From Pseudomonadota bacterium (GTDB taxonomy: Bacteria > Pseudomonadota > Gammaproteobacteria > Burkholderiales > Sulfuriferulaceae): DNA of 64,000 nt. The stretch spans positions 50,604 through 114,603 of the forward strand of contig JAJZUW010000008.1 in assembly GCA_021845925.1 (NCBI GenBank), in the 5' to 3' direction. Shown one piece after another: positions 26,678-33,698 of the stretch. The notes under the pieces are model-generated. The model saw only the letters and a program-made list of their open reading frames with translations. It made no database searches and was not told the origin of the DNA. The position numbers and the translations under genes were made by a program. The number at the start of each line of letters is the position of its first letter. Position 1 is the stretch's first letter.

Positions 26678-27701
26678 TCAGATCGCCAACTGCACGCATG
26701 GCCATTGCCAGCCCGTGCGAGATGCTGGTGTCAATATCTTCCGGTCCCAGAGCGGAGCCACCCACGTAAATGCCGCGACGTGTGCTCGAGAAGCTGCTGG
26801 TGTACTGTTCGCCACGGTCGATGTAACCGTGCTTTTCGAGACCGACACCAAACACACGGGAGATTTCCGGGTTTTCTTCGTTCGGATCCATGCCGACAGC
26901 GTGCACCACCATGTCCATTGGAATCACGATCGGACGTTTGACCAGGGTGTCTTCACCCTTGACCAGAAGGCGACCATCAGGAGACTTGGTCACTTCGGCA
27001 ATACGGGCCTTGACGAACTTGGTCTTGAACTCTTCCTGGGATTTCCAGTAGAACTTGTCTTCGTACAGACCGAAAGTACGGATGTCCATGTAGTAGATGA
27101 ACACTTCGGTGCTTGGCGACAGTTCCTTGATTTCCATGGCCAGGTTGGTCGAGACCGTGCAGCAGATCTTCGAGCACCATTCGCGACCGATCTGACGATC
27201 GCGCGAACCGACGCACAGCAGAATGGCGACACGCTCAGGTACGCGACCGTTCGACGGACAGGCGATCTTGCCGGTGGCAACCATCTGTTCCATCTGGGTG
27301 GTGGTCAGCACGTCTTCAAATGTACCGAAGCCCCATTCTGGCTTGTTGATGGAATCGAAGTGCGTGAAACCGGTACCCAGAATGATGCTGCCGACGTTGG
27401 CAGTTTGACCATTCGAGAAAGTGACGGTGAAATTGCCTGCGTCACCTTCCACTTTGGTCACGCGGGTGGACTTGTGAATTGTCACATTCGGATTGCCTTC
27501 GACGCGCTTGATCATGCGTCCCATGGCATCCTTGGCCCACTCGCCCGATGGTACCAGCTTGGCATAGCCCGACAGGATCGGTGCGCCGCCCAGCACGGCT
27601 TCTTTTTCTACCAGAATGACCTTCTTGCCGATGGATGCAACACCGGCGGCAGCCGACAATCCGGTTGGACCTGCGCCCACTACCAATACAGTATCAGACA
27701 T
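26652..27701 (-). CDS. shdrA: sHdrA, FAD-binding subunit
   Basis: Flavoprotein core of the sHdr complex, 349 aa. The FAD motif is VLVVGAGPTGLSAAAG at residues 5-20, with a second GxG region near residue 107 (IILGTGFTHF). An atypical Fe-S cysteine cluster lies at C163, C176, C180 and C181 (around CVGSRDRQIG and EWCSKICC), unlike the longer classic HdrA with extra ferredoxin domains. The short form with this altered cluster is characteristic of sulfur-oxidising sHdrA. It lies 3 nt after shdrB1 and overlaps the Hyp gene. It probably passes electrons to NAD+, as proposed for this family. Confidence 0.92.
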   Translation of the reverse strand: MSDTVLVVGAGPTGLSAAAGVASIGKKVILVEKEAVLGGAPILSGYAKLVPSGEWAKDAMGRMIKRVEGNPNVTIHKSTRVTKVEGDAGNFTVTFSNGQTANVGSIILGTGFTHFDSINKPEWGFGTFEDVLTTTQMEQMVATGKIACPSNGRVPERVAILLCVGSRDRQIGREWCSKICCTVSTNLAMEIKELSPSTEVFIYYMDIRTFGLYEDKFYWKSQEEFKTKFVKARIAEVTKSPDGRLLVKGEDTLVKRPIVIPMDMVVHAVGMDPNEENPEISRVFGVGLEKHGYIDRGEQYTSSFSSTRRGIYVGGSALGPEDIDTSISHGLAMAMRAVGDLNALVQKAA

Positions 27702-27704
27702 TTA

Positions 27705-29045
27705 TCAATGGCCTCCTAATGCCAGCTCAGGGTTGTACAAATACTCGATATTTCCGGCTTCCACTTCCTTCAGGTAAGCCTCGAAGTTCTTCTTGGCTTC
27801 CGTCCAGGAAATACCCATCTTTTCGACCAGCTCTTCGCAGGGCGAAGCATGCCACTGCAGCTGGACAATCTTGAACGGATCCGCGCCACAGGCCAGAGCA
27901 GCAAACTGGATGTCGGCCATGATAGGCACGGAGAAGTTCTGCTCGTGCGCCTTGCCGATCCACTGGTTCTTGTCCATGGTGGTGATGCAGCCGGTATCGA
28001 TACCCAACATGACGTCGGCATTGGCTTCTTCGCGCACCACACGGATTTTGCGGTCCATGGTGAACGAGCGGGTGAATTCACGCTCCGAGATGATGTGACG
28101 GAAACCGAAGCCACAGCAGTCATACCAGGTGGAATAATCGATGACCTGCGCGCCCAGCGCCAGGGCCATGGAGGTACCGACAGCGGTGCGGTTACCGCCC
28201 AGCACTTCCGGATCGTAGATGGCGTCTTCGTGCACCATCTTGTAGTAGTGACATGCTGCGTGCGCGGTAACACGGATGTTCGACACATCGATCTTCTGGA
28301 ATTCGGATGCGATTTTCTTGCGCACCACGTGCAGCCATTCGGAGTAGTGAATGATTTCTTCCGGAATCACCAGCTTGCCATCAACCAGACGGCCCAGCTT
28401 GCCCAGGATCTTGGTCACACGCTCGCGCAGTTCGGCAGATTCGACCAGATACTTGCGGATTTCCTTGTAATTGCCGAAAGAAGTGCCGCAGTGAACCAGC
28501 GGGAAGAAGTGACCAGCCTCGAAGCCGTGCTGCTTGCCGGAAATATAGGCCTGGTGGAAATTGCGCATGAACACGGCAGCCAGCGATTCGACGTTGCCGA
28601 TGCCGGAACCGTGGTAGTTCCATGCGGTGCATGATGTCTGGTCGGTTTCATCGAGATAGTCAACACCTGGCACATGACCAAAATTGTTCATGAACCACAT
28701 GATGGCTGTCGGATAACCCGGGATGTTGCCGCACTGGCCGCAGGACTTATGATGCCACAGCTTGCGTGTCGGCACTTTCTTGGTCCAGCCGAACAGGGTC
28801 TGGACTTCGACAGGTTCGTGTATGTCGGTGATACGGTGGACGATGATCTGGCCGTCTTTTTCCAGCTCCCACATGTGCTCGCGAATGTCATCCATCCGCT
28901 CGCCCAGATCGATCGTGCGCTTGTCTACGTGCTTGCGCACCCATTCTGTTGCTCGTGTCGCGTCCGCTCCGGACAAACTGGTTTGCTGGAAGAACGAACC
29001 GTGACCGGCAATACCCTGTGTATCATTTGCATTGATTTCACTCAT
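27705..29045 (-). CDS. shdrB1: sHdrB1, heterodisulfide-reductase-like subunit B
   Basis: A 446-aa HdrB-like subunit, longer than sHdrB2. The CCG-type cysteines are partly altered: the first domain has KSCGQCGNIPGYP near residue 102, and the second runs from AHAACHYYK to YDCCGFGFRHI near residue 310, followed by GIDTGCITTMD. Loss of a complete first CCG domain is known for sHdrB1. It has a good ribosome-binding site (GGAGAT) and begins 54 nt after shdrC1. It likely forms one of the sites at which substrate-bound sulfur is oxidised. Confidence 0.92.
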   Translation of the reverse strand: MSEINANDTQGIAGHGSFFQQTSLSGADATRATEWVRKHVDKRTIDLGERMDDIREHMWELEKDGQIIVHRITDIHEPVEVQTLFGWTKKVPTRKLWHHKSCGQCGNIPGYPTAIMWFMNNFGHVPGVDYLDETDQTSCTAWNYHGSGIGNVESLAAVFMRNFHQAYISGKQHGFEAGHFFPLVHCGTSFGNYKEIRKYLVESAELRERVTKILGKLGRLVDGKLVIPEEIIHYSEWLHVVRKKIASEFQKIDVSNIRVTAHAACHYYKMVHEDAIYDPEVLGGNRTAVGTSMALALGAQVIDYSTWYDCCGFGFRHIISEREFTRSFTMDRKIRVVREEANADVMLGIDTGCITTMDKNQWIGKAHEQNFSVPIMADIQFAALACGADPFKIVQLQWHASPCEELVEKMGISWTEAKKNFEAYLKEVEAGNIEYLYNPELALGGH

Positions 29046-29098
29046 GGCAAATCTCCTGAAAATTGAATGTTGATCGGATATGCACCCTCAGGCGCACA

Positions 29099-29782
29099 TC
29101 AATCCTCTTCCTGCTCTTCCAGCCACTCTTCGTACTCTTCCCGCTTTTCGTCAATGAAGTCTTCAATAACGTCGAACAGGTTTTCGTCCATGGCTTCGAG
29201 CGAGGACAACACACCGGTCATTTCCCAGATCGTGTACATTTCAACCGAGGTTTTCAGCGAAACTTCCCATGCAGTTTCCGTGGTCTGCAGGGTGCGCACC
29301 GGAATTGCCTTGCGCAGAGTCTTGAGGTCGCCCTCCACCTTCTGGATATTGGGACCCCAATCAGGGAAATGGTCAGGCTGGATCATGTCCGGCGACAACT
29401 GGTTGCCGGTCGTGATCAGCTTCAGCATCACGCGTCCGAAAGGACGCAGCACATCCTTGGCCGACTGCATGCCATGCTTGATCGATACCTCACGCATGAT
29501 CATGACCAGACCGCCAGGGGAATTCTTGAACGGGCAGCGCGCTGCGCAGGTCATGCACTGGGCACACGCCCAGATTTTTTCCTGCATGGCGTCATACACC
29601 TGCTCGACATTTTCAGTCCACAGAAGCTGAACTATTTCGCGGGGACTGTAGTCATAGAACTGCGCCGATGGGCAGGTAGCGGTGCAGATACCGCAATTCA
29701 AGCAGCCGTTCAGCTCGTGATCGAAACGAAAATCGCCTCGAATGTCATCATAAATTTCGCGCATTTCAGCGTAAGTTGCCAT
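29099..29782 (-). CDS. shdrC1: sHdrC1, iron-sulfur subunit
   Basis: A 227-aa HdrC-like protein, first gene of the structural run. Two [4Fe-4S] motifs: C27, C30, C33, C37 (CLNCGICTATCP) and C73, C76, C79, C83 (CAQCMTCAARCP). It has a very acidic C-terminal tail (EEYEEWLEEQEED). Ribosome-binding site AGAGG lies before the ATG. It is preceded by a 277-bp gap after dsrE3A. Confidence 0.92.
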   Translation of the reverse strand: MATYAEMREIYDDIRGDFRFDHELNGCLNCGICTATCPSAQFYDYSPREIVQLLWTENVEQVYDAMQEKIWACAQCMTCAARCPFKNSPGGLVMIMREVSIKHGMQSAKDVLRPFGRVMLKLITTGNQLSPDMIQPDHFPDWGPNIQKVEGDLKTLRKAIPVRTLQTTETAWEVSLKTSVEMYTIWEMTGVLSSLEAMDENLFDVIEDFIDEKREEYEEWLEEQEED

Positions 29783-30059
29783 GATGCACCTCTTGGTTAT
29801 CTAGCCTAATCATTGAACCGGATGCCGTTTGCCCCATCCGTTTCATCTCTCTTGGACGGTTGACGCGCACACGAAGTTCGCGACAACCCACCGAATTCAG
29901 GATTCGTCCATCCACTAGCGGATGAAGACTTTGCAGCCTGGCCGATACACCAAACCATGGTGACGGGTTCACGAAAATTTTGTTTTCGCCCTGCCCGCCA
30001 ATCCGCGCCACACGCCAGCGCAGTTACCGCAACCGCTCATGCAGTCGCGGAGTCATTTC
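29783..30059. other. 277-bp non-coding stretch between dsrE3A and shdrC1
   Basis: No convincing gene is seen on either strand. A small inverted repeat (CATCC-N6-GGATG, 29909-29924) and a weak stem near 29972-29988 are present. I could not pick a promoter with confidence, although the gap is large enough to hold one for the structural shdr genes. Confidence 0.5.
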
Positions 30060-30569
30060 TTACAGATACAGACAAATATCCGATTCGCCAGCAAATTCGA
30101 AGAATGCGGCTGCGCCGGCATACTCCACGCCATCAATGAAATCGCTGTGATCGAAGCCGAACAGCTCCACTGTCATCTGGCAGGCGATGAACTTCACTTC
30201 AGCTTCCTGGCAGAGTGAGCGCAGGTCGCCGATCGAGGCCACGCCGTTATTGGCAATGGTCTGTTTCATCATTGCGGTTGCAAACGATTCATAGCCAGGC
30301 ACCAGAGCCTGGATTGCATTCGGCACGTTCCAGTTGATGCCACGGAACCATTTGGGACCGAACGGCATCTTCATCGGCATTCCCGGATTACCCAGCGGGC
30401 TTACCTTGAGTACGGACAAATCCTTGCGCAACAGTTGCAGACCATAGAACGTGAAAAACACCTCCACCTGATAATCCAGGGCAGCAGCCGTGGATGCCAG
30501 AATGTAGGGAGGATATGCCCAGTCGAGCGTACCCTTGGTTGCAATGATCGCGAGTTTCTTTTGGCTCAT
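30060..30569 (-). CDS. dsrE3A: DsrE3A-like sulfurtransferase
   Basis: A 169-aa DsrE/DsrF/DrsH-family protein (LAIIATKGTLDWAYPPYI at the N terminus; VKFIACQMTVELFGF near residue 125). Cysteines are C120, C130 and C166; C130 in the ACQM block is the likely sulfur-carrying residue of this subfamily. In sHdr-containing organisms the rhodanese-TusA-DsrE3A trio hands sulfane sulfur along in the cytoplasm towards sHdr, and this gene follows tusA here. The Cys assignment is from family pattern. Confidence 0.88.
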   Translation of the reverse strand: MSQKKLAIIATKGTLDWAYPPYILASTAAALDYQVEVFFTFYGLQLLRKDLSVLKVSPLGNPGMPMKMPFGPKWFRGINWNVPNAIQALVPGYESFATAMMKQTIANNGVASIGDLRSLCQEAEVKFIACQMTVELFGFDHSDFIDGVEYAGAAAFFEFAGESDICLYL

Positions 30570-30588
30570 GCCATCTCCTCAGTTTCCT

Positions 30589-30644
30589 GTCCGTCCGGTT
30601 TTGCGCAGTCAACGCACCAGCTTCTGTCAGAACACCGGACGGAC
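30589..30644 (-). other. Inverted repeat between tusA and dsrE3A
   Basis: A perfect 11-bp stem GTCCGTCCGGT / ACCGGACGGAC encloses a 34-nt loop in the 112-nt gap between tusA and dsrE3A. There is no T run of note; it could stabilise or attenuate the transcript. Confidence 0.5.
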
Positions 30645-30681
30645 CGTGGTGTGACTGCAGTCCGGCCGGACAACCAGACGA

Positions 30682-30909
30682 TTACTTCTTCTTGATGAAG
30701 AAGGTGAATTCGCCACCCGCCTGGGCGGAAGACAGCAGTTCGTTGCCGGTCTGCTTGGAAAACGCGTCAAAATCCTTGATCGCGCCCGGATCGGTTGCAA
30801 CAACCTTCAGCACTTGTCCAGCGGACAGTTCACCGAGGCTCTTCTTGCAACGCAGGATAGGCAGCGGGCAGTTCAGACCACGGGCATCGAGTTCCTTGTC
30901 AAAATTCAT
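30682..30909 (-). CDS. tusA: TusA sulfur-carrier protein
   Basis: A 75-aa sulfur carrier. The CPxP motif is C14-P-L-P (LNCPLPILRC); C14 would carry the persulfide, and a second Cys is at 21. In sulfur oxidisers TusA acts between a rhodanese and DsrE-type proteins, as well as possibly serving tRNA thiolation. Its position between the rhodanese and DsrE3A genes supports the sulfur-oxidation role. Confidence 0.94.
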   Translation of the reverse strand: MNFDKELDARGLNCPLPILRCKKSLGELSAGQVLKVVATDPGAIKDFDAFSKQTGNELLSSAQAGGEFTFFIKKK

Positions 30910-30961
30910 TTCCTGTCTCCATCAGTTACTTCAACTAAAAACCATACACCATGCCAGAAAC

Positions 30962-30982
30962 GCGCGTTCCGCCGGAACGCGC
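30962..30982 (-). terminator. Hairpin between rhodanese gene and tusA
   Basis: A perfect 9-bp GC-rich stem GCGCGTTCC / GGAACGCGC with a 3-nt loop begins 14 nt after the rhodanese stop; the minus strand continues GTTTC. This is a short, weak intrinsic terminator or attenuator. Confidence 0.5.
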
Positions 30983-30995
30983 CTGGTCAATGGCT

Positions 30996-31316
30996 TCAAA
31001 TGGCGGCTAGCGGCTTTCCGGAACGGATCCAGCCAATGATGCCACCTTGAAGATTATACACGTCATTCAGACCGCGGGAAGTCACAAACGCACATGCCTG
31101 CGCCGAACGCCCTCCAGACTGGCAATAGAACACGATCGGACGGTCTGACGGCAGATCCTGCACCTTCATCGGCAGCAGATGCAGCGGAATGTGCATGGCG
31201 CCAGCAATCCCGCCTCGCGACACTTCAGCATCCGTCCGCACATCAATCAGCACACATCCGGACCCGTCACGCAGCTGCTCCAGACCTTGCGCATCTACTT
31301 CCCTGAACCCGAACAT
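30996..31316 (-). CDS. Single-domain rhodanese sulfurtransferase
   Basis: A 106-aa rhodanese homology domain. The active-site loop is C65-QSGGRS (FYCQSGGRSAQA), with upstream VLIDVRTDAEVSRGGIAGA. The ATG at 31316 has the strong ribosome site GGGAAGG and gives a normal domain length; an in-frame upstream ATG at 31475 would add non-homologous sequence across the promoter. It likely mobilises sulfane sulfur onto TusA. It is the promoter-proximal gene of the sulfur locus. Confidence 0.92.
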   Translation of the reverse strand: MFGFREVDAQGLEQLRDGSGCVLIDVRTDAEVSRGGIAGAMHIPLHLLPMKVQDLPSDRPIVFYCQSGGRSAQACAFVTSRGLNDVYNLQGGIIGWIRSGKPLAAI

Positions 31317-31347
31317 AACCTTCCCGAAACATTCTTGAAAGATTGCT

Positions 31348-31391
31348 AATATACCAAAATACGCATCACGTGCAAACATTTTTGCGTATTT
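31348..31391 (-). promoter_or_regulatory. Promoter of the rhd-tusA-dsrE3A operon with inverted-repeat operator
   Basis: On the minus strand, -35 TTGCAC (31375-31370) and -10 TATATT (31353-31348) are 16 nt apart, ~32 nt upstream of the rhodanese ATG. A perfect 9-bp inverted repeat AAATACGCA / TGCGTATTT (31357-31365 and 31383-31391) flanks the -35 box, with one arm in the spacer and one just upstream. A palindromic CACGTG lies between the arms. A repressor binding here would block polymerase. No regulator gene is found nearby. Confidence 0.68.
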
Positions 31392-31747
31392 ATCCCTTCT
31401 GTAACCTGTCTTTATGGTTACAGCCACCCCCTTTTCCGAGTGGAGCCAGAAGACCGTTTTCCGGACATCCACCATGGCTGCCCTGTCCAGACGACGCCAC
31501 CCCCATATCGTGTGAAATACCGCGTATTCTGCACCGCAATTCCTGTCTATCGTCCTGGCGCGCTATTACCCGGCATATGCCCTGTTCATCTGCCCATGCA
31601 CCCAGCACATCCTGTGCGGCGAGGGAACATGGCAGAGGTTCCTTTACTGCCACAACGTTCCGTGATACATTCGCCCGACGGCCTTCCCGGAGCAACTACC
31701 GGTGGGACAACTGGCCAAGACTCAACGTTTCAGCGGAGACCATAGCA
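31392..31747. other. Intergenic region upstream of the small unknown plus-strand gene
   Basis: About 350 bp with no credible gene on either strand. An 8-bp stem (CTGTAACC / GGTTACAG, 31399-31423) is the only structured element recognised. The region must contain the plus-strand promoter for the 101-aa gene, but I could not pinpoint it. Confidence 0.5.
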
Positions 31748-32053
31748 ATGGACAAGGAAAGCTTCAAGGAAAACACCCGTTACACCATCACCTGGCGCGC
31801 ACCGGACGGCAAACTGCGTCCTGCCAATATCTATGTCTACAAACTGTTCGGCAATGCCATGATTGCCCGCATGACCGACAAGAGCGGCTTCCTGTACAAA
31901 ATCGGTTACGACGATGTGACGCGCATCGTCAAGGAAGCCCCTGTGGACAAGGAAGCCCAGTTCATGATCCCGGCTGCGGTTCTGGATGAAAAAGTCTGGA
32001 AAGACCGCACCGTCATGGAACGCTATTCCAGCGCTCCGCATCTCGGCAAGTAA
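31748..32053 (+). CDS. Small conserved-looking hypothetical protein divergent from the sulfur operon
   Basis: A 101-aa soluble protein with GGAG 9 nt before the ATG. It has no signal peptide, membrane segment or cysteine. Basic and aromatic residues are common (YTITWRAPDGKLRPANIYVY at residues 12-31, FLYKIGYDDVTRIVKEAP mid-protein), suggesting a beta-rich domain. The frame stays open ~400 nt upstream, but that part is not protein-like. I do not recognise the family; its placement head-to-head with the rhodanese operon may mean shared control. Confidence 0.65.
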   Translation: MDKESFKENTRYTITWRAPDGKLRPANIYVYKLFGNAMIARMTDKSGFLYKIGYDDVTRIVKEAPVDKEAQFMIPAAVLDEKVWKDRTVMERYSSAPHLGK

Positions 32054-32220
32054 TTCCGGCCCGTGTGGCTGTTACCTTTTGCGGTACCAGCCACACCGTC
32101 CGCTTCCGCTCCACCGTGCCCGACAGGCTTCGCGCACTTGCATCCCTTGGCGGCAACGCTTGACACGGCCAGCTACCCCCCCGATACTCTGACGGTCTAT
32201 ATGACCCGCATTGCATTGAT

Positions 32221-33516
32221 TTGAGCGATATTTCAACTGGCACCCTGCTTCTGATACTGCTGGCGCTGCTGCTCGCATCGGCTTTCTTTTCAGCCGCCGA
32301 AACCAGCATGATGGCGGTCAATCGCTATCGGCTGCGCCATCTCGCCGCCACCGGCCACCGTGGCGCGCAGCGTACCAGCCAGCTGCTGGCGCATACCGAC
32401 CAGCTGCTGGGCGTCATCCTGCTGGGCAACAACCTGATCAACACTTCCTCGGCCACGCTGGCCACCCTGATTTCCATCCGGCTGTTTGGCAATCACAACT
32501 GGGCCCTTGGCCTCGCTACGCTTGCGGTCACCTTTGCCATTCTGATCGTCAGCGAGATCACTCCCAAAGTCATGGGTGCGGCATATGCGGAAAAAATCGC
32601 TTTTTTCTCCAGCCTTATCCTGCGCCCCCTGCTGTCGCTCGCCCGTCCGATCGTCTGGTTTGTCAACCTGTTTGTACGCGCACTGCTGCGCCTGCTGCGC
32701 CTGAACCCGAATCAGGCCGCCGAAAGCCATGGCCTCAACCTGCAGGAACTGCGCACGGCTGTCATGGACTCGGGCAAGATGATTGCCGGTACCCACAAGC
32801 GCGCCCTGCTCAACCTGCTTGACCTGGAAGACGCGACCGTCAACGACATCATGACGCCACGCAACCAGATCGAAGCCATTGACATGGATGACGATCCCGA
32901 CAACATTACCCGTCAGATCATCAGCAGCCACCACACGCGCCTGCCGGTATTCCGCAGCAAGCTGACCGAAATTGCTGGCGTCGTCCACATTCGCGCCCTG
33001 GCCCGCCCGCTTCAGAATGGCAACATCGACCAGGAAATCCTGCTCGAACACCTGCAATCCGTCAGCTACATTCCGTCTGGCACGCCGCTGTTCACCCAGC
33101 TGCGTCAGTTTCAGCTCGGCCACCACACGTTCGGACTGGTGGTTGACGAATATGGCGAACTGCTCGGACTGCTCACCCTGCAGGACATTCTTGAAGAACT
33201 GGTCGGCGAGCTCGATTACAACAATCCGGCCGCCATGCCCGGCGTCGTTGCCCAGGAAGACGGTAGCTGGCTGGTGGAAGGCGGCACGGCAATCCGTCAT
33301 CTGAACCGGAGACTTGGACTGACCCTGCCGGAAGATGGCCCCAACACCATCAACGGACTGGTGCTCGAACATCTGGAAGCAATACCGGAAACCGGCACGG
33401 TGGTCAAAATTGCCGACTATCCGATTGAAATCATCCAGGTACAGGAACGCCTGATTCGTACAGCACGCATTTTCCCCCGCATCACGGCAACCCGCTCAGC
33501 CCGCCCGGCCACCTGA
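32221..33516 (+). CDS. CorC/HlyC-family membrane protein (DUF21-CBS-transporter-associated domain)
   Basis: A 431-aa CNNM/CorB-like protein. The N-terminal DUF21 domain has about four membrane segments (LLLILLALLLASAFF at the start; WALGLATLAVTFAILIVSEI). A CBS pair follows (DIMTPRNQIEAIDMDDD and FGLVVDEYGELLGLLTLQD), then the C-terminal CorC_HlyC domain (DGSWLVEGGTAIRHLNRRLG). Relatives are linked to magnesium/cobalt efflux or tolerance. The start is TTG at 32221; no in-frame ATG precedes it and the sequence fits the family N terminus (SAFFSAAETSMMAVNRYR). It is the gene before pilB. Confidence 0.88.
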   Translation: MSDISTGTLLLILLALLLASAFFSAAETSMMAVNRYRLRHLAATGHRGAQRTSQLLAHTDQLLGVILLGNNLINTSSATLATLISIRLFGNHNWALGLATLAVTFAILIVSEITPKVMGAAYAEKIAFFSSLILRPLLSLARPIVWFVNLFVRALLRLLRLNPNQAAESHGLNLQELRTAVMDSGKMIAGTHKRALLNLLDLEDATVNDIMTPRNQIEAIDMDDDPDNITRQIISSHHTRLPVFRSKLTEIAGVVHIRALARPLQNGNIDQEILLEHLQSVSYIPSGTPLFTQLRQFQLGHHTFGLVVDEYGELLGLLTLQDILEELVGELDYNNPAAMPGVVAQEDGSWLVEGGTAIRHLNRRLGLTLPEDGPNTINGLVLEHLEAIPETGTVVKIADYPIEIIQVQERLIRTARIFPRITATRSARPAT

Positions 33517-33620
33517 CTTCCGCACCAAAGGCCAGGCGCGCAACCCACCCAGTTTGCGTTGTCAGAAAATCCAGCCTCCCGACTGGTTTGTCGCAAAAGC
33601 ATGCCAATACGCACAAGTTG

Positions 33621-33649
33621 TTTACAAACCCGAAGTTACAGCGCATTAT
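33621..33649 (+). promoter_or_regulatory. Candidate sigma-70 promoter for pilB
   Basis: TTTACA (33621-33626) and CATTAT (33644-33649) with a 17-nt spacer lie ~50 nt before the chosen pilB start, in the 182-bp gap after the CorC-type gene. Confidence 0.5.
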
Positions 33650-33698
33650 TAGAGCAGATTCAGCACATTGCCAGGAACATTTCCGGAAACAGCCCAAC

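Noticed and set aside
29766..30011. Possible 81-aa minus-strand gene upstream of shdrC1
   Set aside because: No ribosome-binding site that I trust, composition unlike a protein, and it overlaps the shdrC1 start.
31390..31695. Possible 101-aa minus-strand gene upstream of the rhodanese gene
   Set aside because: Composition not protein-like and it would cover the candidate operator arm; treated as intergenic.
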